Positions 1 to 8,097 of a stretch of DNA of 25,076 nucleotides are shown one piece after another. The notes beneath the pieces are model-generated. The model made no database searches, was not told where the DNA came from, and saw only the letters and a list, made by a program, of their open reading frames with translations. Made by a program: the position numbers and the translations under genes. How positions within the stretch are numbered: position 1 is the first letter of the stretch; each line of letters starts with the position of its first letter. Source of the DNA: Thermoanaerobacterales bacterium (GTDB taxonomy: Bacteria; Actinomycetota; Acidimicrobiia; Acidimicrobiales; JACDCH01); contig PKRH01000041.1 of the NCBI GenBank assembly GCA_017577565.1, positions 1 through 25,076 of the forward strand. Reading direction: 5' to 3'.

Positions 1-27
1 TGTAAAAGAGACGGCCCCCGCCCCGCG

Positions 28-47
28 GGACCCGGCCGGTCGGGTCC
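28..47 (-). terminator. GC-rich hairpin after the 61-693 gene
   Basis: A perfect 7-bp inverted repeat (GGACCCG at 28-34, CGGGTCC at 41-47, 6-base loop) lies just past the stop of the minus-strand gene ending at 61. Read on the minus strand it is followed about 20 bases later by a short T-rich run (complement of positions 3-7). The gap between stem and T run is longer than in a classic intrinsic terminator, so this is tentative. Confidence 0.35.
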
Positions 48-60
48 GGCCCGGGCGCGC

Positions 61-693
61 TCAGGCGGCCGTGCCCCCCGGCGGCCCGGCGGCGCCCGCC
101 CTCCGGGCGTGGCGGTCGAGCGCCCAGGACGTCGCCTCGCCGGCGAGGGCGGGGTGGAACCGCCAGCGCAACAGCTGGCGCTCGGTGCCGGCGCGGTCCT
201 CGCCCAGCTCGACGAGCGACAGGGCGAGCTGCCGGGCCCGCTCCCGCATGTCGTCGGTGAGCACGGCCGGCGGGCGGTCGATCCAGCGCTCGTGCGCAGC
301 CTGCAGCGAGTCGGGCAGCCGGGCGATCTGGCGGCGGGTGAGCGGCGGCAGCTTCCGGCGCACCTCGAGCTCGGCCGGCCCGAGGAACCGGGCGGCGCCG
401 AACTGGCAGCAGCGGGCGAGGGTGCGGGTGAAGGCGCCGTTGGGGCCGAGGCGGCGCCCGAGGCCGAGGGAGCGGGCGCACTCGTCGAGGTCGAGGTCGT
501 AGCCCTCGGGCTCGGCGTCGAGGCGGTCGACGAGCAGGCGCAGCAGCCAGGTGGCGCTGGGCCCGAGGATGCCGAGCCAGAACCGCTCGACGTAGACGGT
601 GCGGGGGTCGTGGCCGACCCGGTCGATGACCGGGTCGCTCCAGGGCGTGACGCGCAGGCTCTCGATGTCGGACGGGATGTCGCGGGCGTGCAT
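61..693 (-). CDS. conserved hypothetical protein, possible helix-turn-helix
   Basis: A 210-residue soluble protein with ATG start at 693 and a GGAGG-like ribosome site about 11 bases upstream. I do not recognise a named family. Residues about 65-125 read like a winged-helix or helix-turn-helix: an LDLDECARSLGLG helix pair, then an FTRTLARCCQFG helix, then a short strand with basic residues. That would fit a DNA-binding role, but this is inference from pattern only. No signal peptide or membrane span is visible; the C-terminus is Gly/Ala/Pro-rich and probably disordered. It is divergent from the Sir2 gene and shares a 92-base upstream region with it. Confidence 0.75.
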   Translation of the reverse strand: MHARDIPSDIESLRVTPWSDPVIDRVGHDPRTVYVERFWLGILGPSATWLLRLLVDRLDAEPEGYDLDLDECARSLGLGRRLGPNGAFTRTLARCCQFGAARFLGPAELEVRRKLPPLTRRQIARLPDSLQAAHERWIDRPPAVLTDDMRERARQLALSLVELGEDRAGTERQLLRWRFHPALAGEATSWALDRHARRAGAAGPPGGTAA

Positions 694-735
694 GGGCGGC
701 GGGCCTCCGGCGGCGGTGGCGGGTGCGGCGGGGAA

Positions 736-783
736 GTCTCTCGTGGTCTCTCAGTGTTTTCCATGTCTCTGCTAGCCTGTCAA
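736..783. promoter_or_regulatory. divergent promoter region with three GTCTCT repeats
   Basis: The 92-base gap between the divergent genes at 693 and 786 is AT-richer than its surroundings. On the plus strand a TAGCCT hexamer (773-778) ends 7 bases before the GTG at 786, as in a leaderless promoter. On the minus strand a perfect TTGACA (783-778) overlaps it and could serve the 693 gene; its best downstream partner is a weak AACACT (758-753). GTCTCT occurs three times in direct orientation, at 736-741, 746-751 and 765-770, and could be an operator. The promoter calls are by eye. Confidence 0.5.
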
Positions 784-785
784 GC

Positions 786-1577
<792 letters not shown>

Positions 1578-1615
1578 CGTCGCCACGGCCCGCCGCCGGG
1601 CGGCGCCCCGACACC

Positions 1616-1639
1616 CGTTCGCGGCGACCACCGCGAACG
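1616..1639 (+). terminator. hairpin terminator after the Sir2 gene
   Basis: Perfect 9-bp inverted repeat (CGTTCGCGG at 1616-1624 and CCGCGAACG at 1631-1639) with a 6-base loop, 38 bases past the Sir2 stop and before the promoter of the next gene. There is no T tract, as is common for hairpins in high-GC actinobacteria. Confidence 0.55.
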
Positions 1640-1690
1640 TCGACCCGCTGGTCGGCCCCGTCGTCCGTGTCCCGGGTCACGCGTTGTGAG

Positions 1691-1696
1691 TAGCGT
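1691..1696 (+). promoter_or_regulatory. -10 hexamer TAGCGT, leaderless type
   Basis: TAGCGT ends 8 bases before the ATG at 1705, so transcription would start at or next to the start codon. No Shine-Dalgarno-like sequence lies between them. The same hexamer recurs at 6831-6836. Confidence 0.5.
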
Positions 1697-1704
1697 GTCC
1701 GCCA

Positions 1705-3042
1705 ATGGCTGCGCTGCTGGAGGCTGCGAGGCGCCGCAATCCCCTTCCCACCGGCACCGCCGCGGTCGCGCTGGGGTTGATCGTCGCCGGGGTCTCGGCG
1801 TACGGGTTCCTGTTCGTCGCCGACAAGGCGCTGAGCGACAGGGCCTACTCGCCGCTGGGGGTCCTGTGGAGCCTCGTGTTCCTCGCCGGGCCGGGGCTGT
1901 TCCTCCCGCTCGAGCAGGAGATCTCCCGGGCCCTCGCCGCCCGCCGGGCCCGCCGCGAGGGCGGGCTGCCGGTCGTGCGGCGGGCCGCCACCATCGGCGT
2001 CGGCCTCGGCCTCGCGGTCCTCGTCGCCCTCATCGCCACCGCCCGGCTGACCACCGACCACCTGTTCCACGGCCACTACCTGATGGTCGTCGGGCTCGCC
2101 CTCGGCCTCGCCGGCGCGCTGGCCGGGCACGTCACCCGCGGCTGCCTCTCCGGCACCGGCCACTTCACGGGCTACAGCGTCTACCTGGGCGCCGACGGGT
2201 TCATCCGGGTGCTCGGTGCCGTGCTCTGCCTGGTCGTCGGGGTCAGCACCCCCGGGCCGTTCGGCATCGCCGTCGGGATCGCCGGGCTGCTGGCCGTGCC
2301 CGTGGCGCTCTCCGTCCAGCGGCCCGAGCTGGAGGAGGGGCCCGAGGCCACCTTCGCCGAGGTGAGCAGCGCGCTCGGCCTGCTGCTCTGCGCGTCGATC
2401 TGCGCCTTCGCCATCATGAACATCGGCCCGGTGCTCGTCGGCCTGCTCGCCGACTCCTCCCAGGAGGACGCCGCCGGCCGGTTCGTCAACGGCGTGGTCA
2501 TCGCCCGCATCCCGCTGTACCTGTTCCAGGCGGTGCAGGCGTCGCTGCTGCCCAAGCTGTCCGCGCTGGCCCACGCCGGCCACCTGGGCGACTTCCGCTC
2601 CGGCCTCCGGCGGCTGCTCCTGACGGTCGCGGGCCTGGCCGCGCTGGGCACGGCCGGCGGGGCGCTCGTCGGCCCGTTCGTCGTCGAGATCATGTTCCCC
2701 GGCGCCGACCTGGGCACCCGCACGATGGGGCTCCTGGCCGCTGGCGCCGGGCTCTACATGCTGGCGCTGGCCTGCGCCCAGGCCGTCATCGCCCTCGGCG
2801 GCCACGCCGACCAGGCCCTCGGCTGGTTCCTCGGCCTGGCCTCGCTGCTGGTCACCGTGGCGGTCGCCTCCGACGACCTGTTCCTGCGGGTCGAGATCGC
2901 CCTGCTCGTGGGCAGCGCCGTCGCCTTCGTCGCCATGGCCGGGCTGCTCCTGCGCCGGCTGGCCGGGGCCGGCGCCGGTCCCCTGCACGTCGACGAGGGC
3001 GACCTCATCGAGGCCATGCACGAGGTGCCGCTCGAGCCCTGA
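1705..3042 (+). CDS. MATE/Wzx-like polytopic membrane protein, candidate lipid-linked glycan flippase
   Basis: A 445-residue protein made almost entirely of hydrophobic segments, about 12 by eye, the first near residues 19-40. Length, topology and the repeated layout of helix pairs with short basic loops resemble the MOP superfamily (MATE, Wzx and MurJ proteins), whose polysaccharide members flip undecaprenyl-linked glycans across the membrane. The LFLPLEQEISRALAARRA stretch at the end of the second helix pair is typical of actinobacterial Wzx-like proteins as I know them. The C-terminus ends in an acidic soluble tail. No polymerase gene is adjacent. It may serve the glycan region that starts 1.3 kb downstream, but the rhodanese-MoeB gene in between makes that link uncertain. 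Substrate cannot be read from the sequence. Confidence 0.75.
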   Translation: MAALLEAARRRNPLPTGTAAVALGLIVAGVSAYGFLFVADKALSDRAYSPLGVLWSLVFLAGPGLFLPLEQEISRALAARRARREGGLPVVRRAATIGVGLGLAVLVALIATARLTTDHLFHGHYLMVVGLALGLAGALAGHVTRGCLSGTGHFTGYSVYLGADGFIRVLGAVLCLVVGVSTPGPFGIAVGIAGLLAVPVALSVQRPELEEGPEATFAEVSSALGLLLCASICAFAIMNIGPVLVGLLADSSQEDAAGRFVNGVVIARIPLYLFQAVQASLLPKLSALAHAGHLGDFRSGLRRLLLTVAGLAALGTAGGALVGPFVVEIMFPGADLGTRTMGLLAAGAGLYMLALACAQAVIALGGHADQALGWFLGLASLLVTVAVASDDLFLRVEIALLVGSAVAFVAMAGLLLRRLAGAGAGPLHVDEGDLIEAMHEVPLEP

Positions 3043-3103
3043 GGCCGGCGGCGCGGGCGGGCACCGGGAACACGCGCCCTGGTCCGATTGTTGAGCAGGT
3101 CGC

Positions 3104-3109
3104 TAGGCT
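3104..3109 (+). promoter_or_regulatory. -10 hexamer TAGGCT upstream of the MoeB fusion
   Basis: TAGGCT lies 51 bases before the ATG at 3161, in a locally AT-richer stretch. Unlike the leaderless genes here, this start has a GAGAGG ribosome site (about 3147-3152), in keeping with a leader of about 45 bases. No clear -35 is seen. Confidence 0.4.
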
Positions 3110-3160
3110 TTTCCGACGGACCACGCGCGCACCGCACGACCAGCCAGAGAGGGTGCCCGA

Positions 3161-4342
3161 ATGCCGAGCTTCCGCGAGCTGCTCGCCGCCACCAAGTCCC
3201 AGATCCGCGAGGTCGACACCGCCACCGCCGACGAGATGCGCCGGCAGCCGGGCGCGGTCGTCCTCGACGTGCGCGAGCCGGCCGAGTACGAGCAGGGGGC
3301 CATCCCCGGGGCGCTGCACATCCCCCGGGGCACGCTCGAGAGCTCGATCGAGTCCCGCGTCCCCGACCGCGACACCCCGCTGATCGTGCACTGCGCCAGC
3401 GGCGTGCGGTCGGCGTTCGCCGCCAAGACGCTGGAGGAGCTCGGCTACACGAACGTCGTGTCGGTGGCCGGCGGCTTCAACAAGTGGAAGGACGAGGGGC
3501 GGGAGTGGACGACCCCCCGCAGCCTCACGCCCGAGCAGCAGAACCGCTACCAGCGCCACCTGCTGCTCCCCGAGGTCGACGTCGAGGGCCAGCTGAAGCT
3601 GCTCGACGCCAAGGTGCTGCTGCTCGGCGCCGGGGGCCTGGGGTCGCCGGCCGCGCTCTACCTGGCGGCCGCCGGGGTCGGCACCCTCGGCATCGTCGAC
3701 ATGGACGTCGTCGACGAGTCCAACCTGCAGCGCCAGATCCTCCACAACACCGAGCGCCTCGGCGAGCGCAAGGTCGACTCGGCCAAGAAGACGCTGACGG
3801 CGCTCAACCCCGACGTCAACGTCGTCACCCACGACGTGCGGCTGGGCGCCGACAACGTCGTCGACATCCTGTCGGGCTACGACCTCGTCATCGACGGCGC
3901 CGACAACTTCCCCGTCCGCTACCTGCTCAACGACGCCTCGCTGAAGGTCGGCATCCCCGTGGTGCACGGGTCGATCTTCCGGTTCGAGGGCCAGGTGACC
4001 GTGTTCAAGCCCCACGAGGGGCCGTGCTACCGGTGCTTCCTGCCCGAGCCGCCGCCGCCCGAGCTGGCGCCGTCGTGCGCCGAGGCGGGCGTGCTCGGCG
4101 TGCTGCCCGGCATCATCGGGACGATCCAGGCCATCGAGGCCATCAAGCTGATCCTGGGCCTCGGCGAGGACCTGTCCGGCCGGCTGCTCGCCTACGACGC
4201 GCTCGAGCAGTCGTTCCGCACCTACAAGATGCTGCGCGACCCGCAGTGCCCGGCGTGCTCGATCGACCCCGACCGGCTGGTCATCGCCGAGTACGACGAG
4301 CTCTGCGCACCGCACCCGATCGCCCCGCCGCCGGGGAGCTGA
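3161..4342 (+). CDS. rhodanese-MoeB/ThiF fusion (sulfur-carrier adenylyltransferase/sulfurtransferase)
   Basis: Such proteins adenylate the C-terminal Gly-Gly of a small sulfur-carrier protein (MoaD, ThiS or CysO type) and help put sulfur on it for molybdopterin, thiamine or cysteine synthesis. In the 393-residue product the N-terminal rhodanese domain spans about 15-118, with the catalytic loop HCASGVRS (Cys78). The E1-like domain spans about 125-390: nucleotide loop GAGGLGS (156-162), DESNLQRQ (185-192), DGADNF (245-250), SCAEAGVLG (305-313), and zinc cysteines CYRC (289, 292) and CPAC (363, 366). The domain order, rhodanese first, is the reverse of mycobacterial MoeZ. The start is the ATG at 3161 with a GAGAGG ribosome site. 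No carrier protein gene is adjacent, so the pathway is not fixed. Confidence 0.92.
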   Translation: MPSFRELLAATKSQIREVDTATADEMRRQPGAVVLDVREPAEYEQGAIPGALHIPRGTLESSIESRVPDRDTPLIVHCASGVRSAFAAKTLEELGYTNVVSVAGGFNKWKDEGREWTTPRSLTPEQQNRYQRHLLLPEVDVEGQLKLLDAKVLLLGAGGLGSPAALYLAAAGVGTLGIVDMDVVDESNLQRQILHNTERLGERKVDSAKKTLTALNPDVNVVTHDVRLGADNVVDILSGYDLVIDGADNFPVRYLLNDASLKVGIPVVHGSIFRFEGQVTVFKPHEGPCYRCFLPEPPPPELAPSCAEAGVLGVLPGIIGTIQAIEAIKLILGLGEDLSGRLLAYDALEQSFRTYKMLRDPQCPACSIDPDRLVIAEYDELCAPHPIAPPPGS

Positions 4343-4393
4343 GCGCGTCCCGCGGTTGCCCCCGGCCGCGCCTCGGCGCGCGACGATGAGCGG

Positions 4394-4954
4394 GTGATCT
4401 CGCAACTGCGGCGCTCAGCCGAACGTCGTCTCGGCCACCTGGTCTTCGGGAGCCGGAAGTGGGTCGAGGACCAGCTCCGTGAGCTCGCCCGGGAGCTCCG
4501 CTCGGCCCGGATCCTGGAGATCGGCAGCGGGCGCCAGGACCTCGGCACGGACGCCTACTCCTTCCGCCACCTCTTCGACCCGTCGAACGAGTTCGTGCAG
4601 TCGGACGTCAACCCGGCGTACGGGCACCGGATCGTCGACGTCACGACGATGGAGTTCGACGAGGAGTGGGACCTCATCCTCTGCGTGAGCGTCGTCGAGC
4701 ACCTCCCCGACTTCCGTGCCGCGGCCGAGCGGATGCACCGGGCGCTCCGCCCCGGCGGGCGGGCGGTGGTCGTGGCGCCGATGTGGTTCCCCTACCACGA
4801 CGAGCCGCACGACTACTGGCGCTTCACCGTCCACGGCGTCCGCCACATGCTCGCCGACTTCGAGTCCGTCGACGTGCGCTTCCGGGGGTTCCGGCGCATG
4901 CCGTTCACCACCCTGGCCATCGCCCGCAAGGCAGGGGGCGACGGCTCGCGCTGA
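4394..4954 (+). CDS. class I SAM-dependent methyltransferase
   Basis: A 186-residue methyltransferase of the Methyltransf_11 kind. Motif I is ILEIGSGRQD (40-49), an acidic residue follows in QSDVNP (69-74), motif II is WDLILCVSVVEHLPD (92-106), and RALRPGGRAVVVAPMWF (116-132) is the late motif. HDYWRF (139-144) is common in methyltransferases of polysaccharide clusters that act on sugars. GTG at 4394 is chosen because the ATG at 4385 runs into a stop after three codons. It starts 51 bases after the MoeB fusion on the same strand and ends only 3 bases from the stop of an opposing methyltransferase gene. A role in glycan methylation is inferred from context; the acceptor is unknown. Confidence 0.85.
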   Translation: MISQLRRSAERRLGHLVFGSRKWVEDQLRELARELRSARILEIGSGRQDLGTDAYSFRHLFDPSNEFVQSDVNPAYGHRIVDVTTMEFDEEWDLILCVSVVEHLPDFRAAAERMHRALRPGGRAVVVAPMWFPYHDEPHDYWRFTVHGVRHMLADFESVDVRFRGFRRMPFTTLAIARKAGGDGSR

Positions 4955-4957
4955 GCG

Positions 4958-5680
4958 CTACTTGGCGATCAGGAACACCATGGTGGGGAGGGCGCCGCGC
5001 ACCGCGCTCAGGGCGCCGTCGGGCAGGGCCGCCGCCGTCCGGGCGACCCGGCTCTGCTCGATGTCGGCCGTCGTGCGCAGGGCCTCGAGGGTCACGTCGG
5101 TCGCCCGGAGCCCCGCTCGCTCGATGAGCGACAGCATCCCGGCCCGCGTGCGCGGGTTGATGTCGTAGACGCGCCCGCGGCCCGTCAGGCGCAGCACCGG
5201 GGTCCGCTGGGCCGGCGGCAGCCAGCTGAGCAGCGGGACCTTGAAGTGGGGCTCGACGAGGGCCCACCGGGTGGGCGACGCCAGGTAGCCGACGCCGTCG
5301 GGCCGCAGGACGCGGGCGATCTCGCGCAGGTGGGTGAGCTGCTCGTCCTCGGCCCCGACGTGCTCGATCGTGTGGTTCGACACGACGACGTCGAAGCTCT
5401 CGTCGGGGAACGGCAGCTCGACGCCGTCCACCAGGTGGAACTCGTAGCCCTCGTGGACGGTGCGGAGGTCGTCGACGTCGACCGAGACGACCCGCCCGGC
5501 CGGGCCGACCTCCTCCGCCAGGAGCGTGGCGATGATGCCGGCGCCCGTGCCGATCTCGAGCAGGTCCGCGCCCGCGAGCGGCCGTCGCTTCTCGATCAGC
5601 GCGGCGATCTTCGCCGCCTTGGCGCGCCGTGACCGCGCGTCGAGGCTGCGCTGGGGTTTCCAGCCACCGTCCGTGACCAT
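4958..5680 (-). CDS. class I SAM-dependent methyltransferase
   Basis: A 240-residue protein from ATG 5680. Motif I is LLEIGTGAG (40-48), the ribose-binding acid is in VVSVDVDD (64-71), FDVVVSNHTIEHV (96-108) is motif II, and ARVLRPDGVGYLASPT (122-137) the late motif. The region after that (LVEPHFKVPLLSWLPP, 141-156) is typical of sugar or lipid-head methyltransferases in envelope clusters. The start is supported by an AGGAG ribosome site a few bases upstream and a TAGTGT hexamer at 5703-5698; the frame stays open further upstream, but that part would be Arg/Pro-rich and overlaps the promoter. It faces the 4394-4954 gene, with the two stops 3 bases apart. Acceptor unknown. Confidence 0.87.
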   Translation of the reverse strand: MVTDGGWKPQRSLDARSRRAKAAKIAALIEKRRPLAGADLLEIGTGAGIIATLLAEEVGPAGRVVSVDVDDLRTVHEGYEFHLVDGVELPFPDESFDVVVSNHTIEHVGAEDEQLTHLREIARVLRPDGVGYLASPTRWALVEPHFKVPLLSWLPPAQRTPVLRLTGRGRVYDINPRTRAGMLSLIERAGLRATDVTLEALRTTADIEQSRVARTAAALPDGALSAVRGALPTMVFLIAK

Positions 5681-5697
5681 CGTGCTCTCCTGATCGA

Positions 5698-5703
5698 ACA
5701 CTA
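5698..5703 (-). promoter_or_regulatory. -10 hexamer TAGTGT for the 5680 gene
   Basis: Read on the minus strand, TAGTGT ends 17 bases before the ATG at 5680, leaving room for a leader of about 11 bases that just holds the AGGAG ribosome site. Confidence 0.4.
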
Positions 5704-5732
5704 ACCGAACGTCCGCAGATCGGCCGGGGACA

Positions 5733-6797
5733 CTACCCGCGGGCCTCGTCGGCCCCGTCCACCCACGCGGGCGTCGGCGGCCCGTCGACACCGGTCGACG
5801 CCGCCGCACCCGCGGGGGCGGACGGCGGGGCCACGTCGGGGACGGTCCCGTCCCCGACACCGTCGGCCTCCGTCGCGAGCTGGTCGGGCGTCGTGCGACG
5901 ACCGGTCAGGTCGCGCCAGCGCAGGCCGGTGAAGGGTGCGCAGAGGACGAGGCCGACCTGGGACGCCACCCGGTCGACCGCGCTGGCGGCCACGGCGGAG
6001 GCGACCTTCACGCCGACGGCCGAGGCGATGCCGCCCGCGAGGGCCTCCCGCAGGCCGAGCCCGGCCGGGGCGATGCCGACCATGGCGGCGATCACCGTCG
6101 AACCCGAGATGGCGAGGGCGGCGCCCAGCGACGTGGCCTGGTCGATGGCGGCGAGCGACAGCCACACCCGCAGGCCGGAGGTCAGGACGAGCCCCGCCTG
6201 GGTGAGGAACATCTCGACGTACACCCGCCGCCACCGGGGGCCGACCCGGCGGACGAGCACCCCGGCCAGCGCCGTGAGGACGGCGCCGACGGCGGCCGTC
6301 GCCGCCCCCCGGCCGACCAGGTCGGGTTGCGCCAGCATCGCCAGACCGGCGATGAGCGCGGCGAGCCCGGCCCAGAGCACGCCGGTCACGGCGTTGATGG
6401 CGAGCGCGGCCTTCACGCTGGAGCCGCGCTGGGCCAGCGCCGCGGTGCGGACGGCGATGCCCCCGGGGGCCGGGATGGGCAGGTAGTTGACGAGGGTCGC
6501 GACGATGCTGACCCGCATCGCGCTGCGCAGCCCGATGTCGTGGTCCAGGGCGTGCGCCATCGTGCGGTACTGCGCCGCGTTGAGCACGACCGTCGACGGC
6601 GTGGCCACGAGGACCAGCAGCACGAGGAGGTCGATGCGGATCGACCGGCCCTCCGGCAGGGACCGGAACGACCCGACCACGAGGGCCAGGAAGATCGCTG
6701 CGGTGATGGCGAGCAGCCACGGGCGCCACGACGGCTTGGAGGCGGTCCGTTGCACCCGGCGGACCAGCTGCCCGAGCCGGTTCAGCCAGAGCCGCAC
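5733..6797 (-). CDS. UPF0104/lysylphosphatidylglycerol-synthase-TM-like flippase-domain membrane protein
   Basis: A 354-residue protein with about 8 hydrophobic segments after a basic N-terminus. The stretch LVNYLPIPAPGGIAVRTAAL (102-121) matches the conserved loop of the UPF0104 family (related to the membrane half of MprF), in which a Pro-rich turn is followed by Gly and Arg. Family members are often found with glycosyltransferases and are thought to move or handle lipids or lipid-linked sugars, but the substrate is generally unknown. The start is GTG 6797, with GGGAGGA about 12 bases upstream. The frame runs open to an ATG at 6905, but that extension is polar, unlike the family, and would overlap the divergent GT4 gene. 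The C-terminal 50 residues are Ala/Pro/Asp-rich and probably disordered. Confidence 0.8.
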   Translation of the reverse strand: MRLWLNRLGQLVRRVQRTASKPSWRPWLLAITAAIFLALVVGSFRSLPEGRSIRIDLLVLLVLVATPSTVVLNAAQYRTMAHALDHDIGLRSAMRVSIVATLVNYLPIPAPGGIAVRTAALAQRGSSVKAALAINAVTGVLWAGLAALIAGLAMLAQPDLVGRGAATAAVGAVLTALAGVLVRRVGPRWRRVYVEMFLTQAGLVLTSGLRVWLSLAAIDQATSLGAALAISGSTVIAAMVGIAPAGLGLREALAGGIASAVGVKVASAVAASAVDRVASQVGLVLCAPFTGLRWRDLTGRRTTPDQLATEADGVGDGTVPDVAPPSAPAGAAASTGVDGPPTPAWVDGADEARG

Positions 6798-6892
6798 GTG
6801 GGTCCGTCCTCCCGCTGGGGGCCGAGAAGGTAGCGTCGTCGGGTCATCCGAGGCGTCGCCGGTCGTTGACTCGCACAGTTCGATGAAGCCTA
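6798..6892. promoter_or_regulatory. divergent promoter region between UPF0104 gene and GT4
   Basis: The gap contains TAGCGT on the plus strand (6831-6836, about 46 bases before the ATG at 6883) and TAGGCT on the minus strand (6892-6887, about 90 bases before the GTG at 6797). The first repeats the hexamer at 1691 and the second the hexamer at 3104. The minus hexamer lies inside the first codons of the GT4 gene. No convincing -35 elements were found. Confidence 0.35.
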
Positions 6893-8097
6893 GGTCCGTT
6901 CGCACTCGCGACCCGCATCACCCCGAGCCGCCGTCTCGGCCGGCGGCCGTCGTCGTCACGACGACGTTCCCGGCCCGGCCCGGCGACGGCACGCCGGAGT
7001 TCGTGCTCACGCTCGCACGCGCCATCCCCGGCTACGAGGTCACCGTGATCGCCCCGCGCATGCCCGGGGCCGCCGGGGAGGCCGTCCACGACGGCGTCCG
7101 CGTCCGCCGCGTCGCCTACTTCCCCCGCCGCTGGGAGGGGCTGGCCACCGACGCCATCATGCCGACCCTGCGGGCCGCCCCGTGGCGGGTCGTCGAGGCC
7201 CCCTTCCTGGTCGGGGCCCTGCTCCTCGCCGCCGTCCGCGAGGTGCGGCGCCGGCGGGCGTCGGTCCTCAACGCCCACTGGATCGTCCCCGGCGGTCTCA
7301 TCGGGCTCGTGGTGCGGGCGCTGACCCGGGTGCCGGTCGTCGTGACCGTCCACGGCGCGGACGCCTACACGATGCGGGGCCGGGCCGGCCGCTGGCTCAA
7401 GGCGCAGGTGCTGCGGCGGGCTGCCGCGGTGCTGCCCGTGAGCCGGGACATCGCCCGGACCCTCGGGCTCGGCGACGTCCCGGTGCTGCGCATGGGCGTC
7501 GACACGGCGGCGATCCGGGCCGCGGTCGGTGAGCGCGCCCCGCGTGAGGGGCTGCTCGTGTACATCGGGCGCCTCGCCGACAAGAAGGGCGTCGACGTGC
7601 TCGTCGACGCCGTCGCCCGCTGCGAGGGGGTCCGCCTCGAGGTCCTGGGCGACGGCCCGGAGCGGGCGGCGCTGGAGGAGCGGGCCGCGGCCGCCGGTGT
7701 CGCCGACCGGGTCCGCTTCCTCGGGCGGGTCCCCAAGTCCGAGGTGCTCGCGGCCCTCGCCCGCGCGCAGGTCGTGGTCATCCCCTCGCGGGTCGGGGCC
7801 GACGGCGACATGGAGGGCACGCCGGTCGTGCTCTGCGAGGCGATGGCCGCCGGCGTGCCGGTCATCGCCTCCCGGGTGGGCGGCCTGGCGGAGTGCATCC
7901 ACGACGGCGTCGACGGGATCCTCGTCGAACCCGACGACGCCGACGGCCTGGCCGCCGCCATCGACAAGGCGGTGTCGGGCGGCATCGACCTCGACGCCCT
8001 CGGCCGGGCCGCGGCCGAGGAGGCGCGCCGGTCCCTCGACATCGGGGCGGTCGGGGCGTCCTACGCCCGGATCTTCGACGAGGTCGGCGGCTCGTGA
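6883..8097 (+). CDS. family 4 glycosyltransferase (GT-B fold)
   Basis: A 404-residue retaining glycosyltransferase, expected to use a nucleotide sugar at the inner face of the membrane. The N-terminal Rossmann domain contains VTTTFPARPGDGTPEF (25-40), in which the donor-binding loop replaces the usual GG, and TVHGADAY (155-162). The C-terminal domain has VYIGRLADKKG (226-236), VLGDGPE (254-260) and the donor-site E-x7-E motif with E311 and E319 in MEGTPVVLCEAMAAG. GRLADKKG and the GDGPE loop are typical of GT4 (Glycos_transf_1) enzymes. Start ATG 6883 was picked as the first in-frame start after the divergent promoter; there is no good ribosome site, so it is uncertain by some residues. The stop overlaps the start of the pyruvyl transferase by 4 bases (GTGA), implying co-translation. 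Confidence 0.9.
   Translation: MKPRSVRTRDPHHPEPPSRPAAVVVTTTFPARPGDGTPEFVLTLARAIPGYEVTVIAPRMPGAAGEAVHDGVRVRRVAYFPRRWEGLATDAIMPTLRAAPWRVVEAPFLVGALLLAAVREVRRRRASVLNAHWIVPGGLIGLVVRALTRVPVVVTVHGADAYTMRGRAGRWLKAQVLRRAAAVLPVSRDIARTLGLGDVPVLRMGVDTAAIRAAVGERAPREGLLVYIGRLADKKGVDVLVDAVARCEGVRLEVLGDGPERAALEERAAAAGVADRVRFLGRVPKSEVLAALARAQVVVIPSRVGADGDMEGTPVVLCEAMAAGVPVIASRVGGLAECIHDGVDGILVEPDDADGLAAAIDKAVSGGIDLDALGRAAAEEARRSLDIGAVGASYARIFDEVGGS

Noticed and set aside
4341..4382. Possible hairpin CGCGCC/GGCGCG between the MoeB fusion and the methyltransferase
   Set aside because: The loop is only 2 bases and such small GC palindromes are frequent by chance in this sequence.
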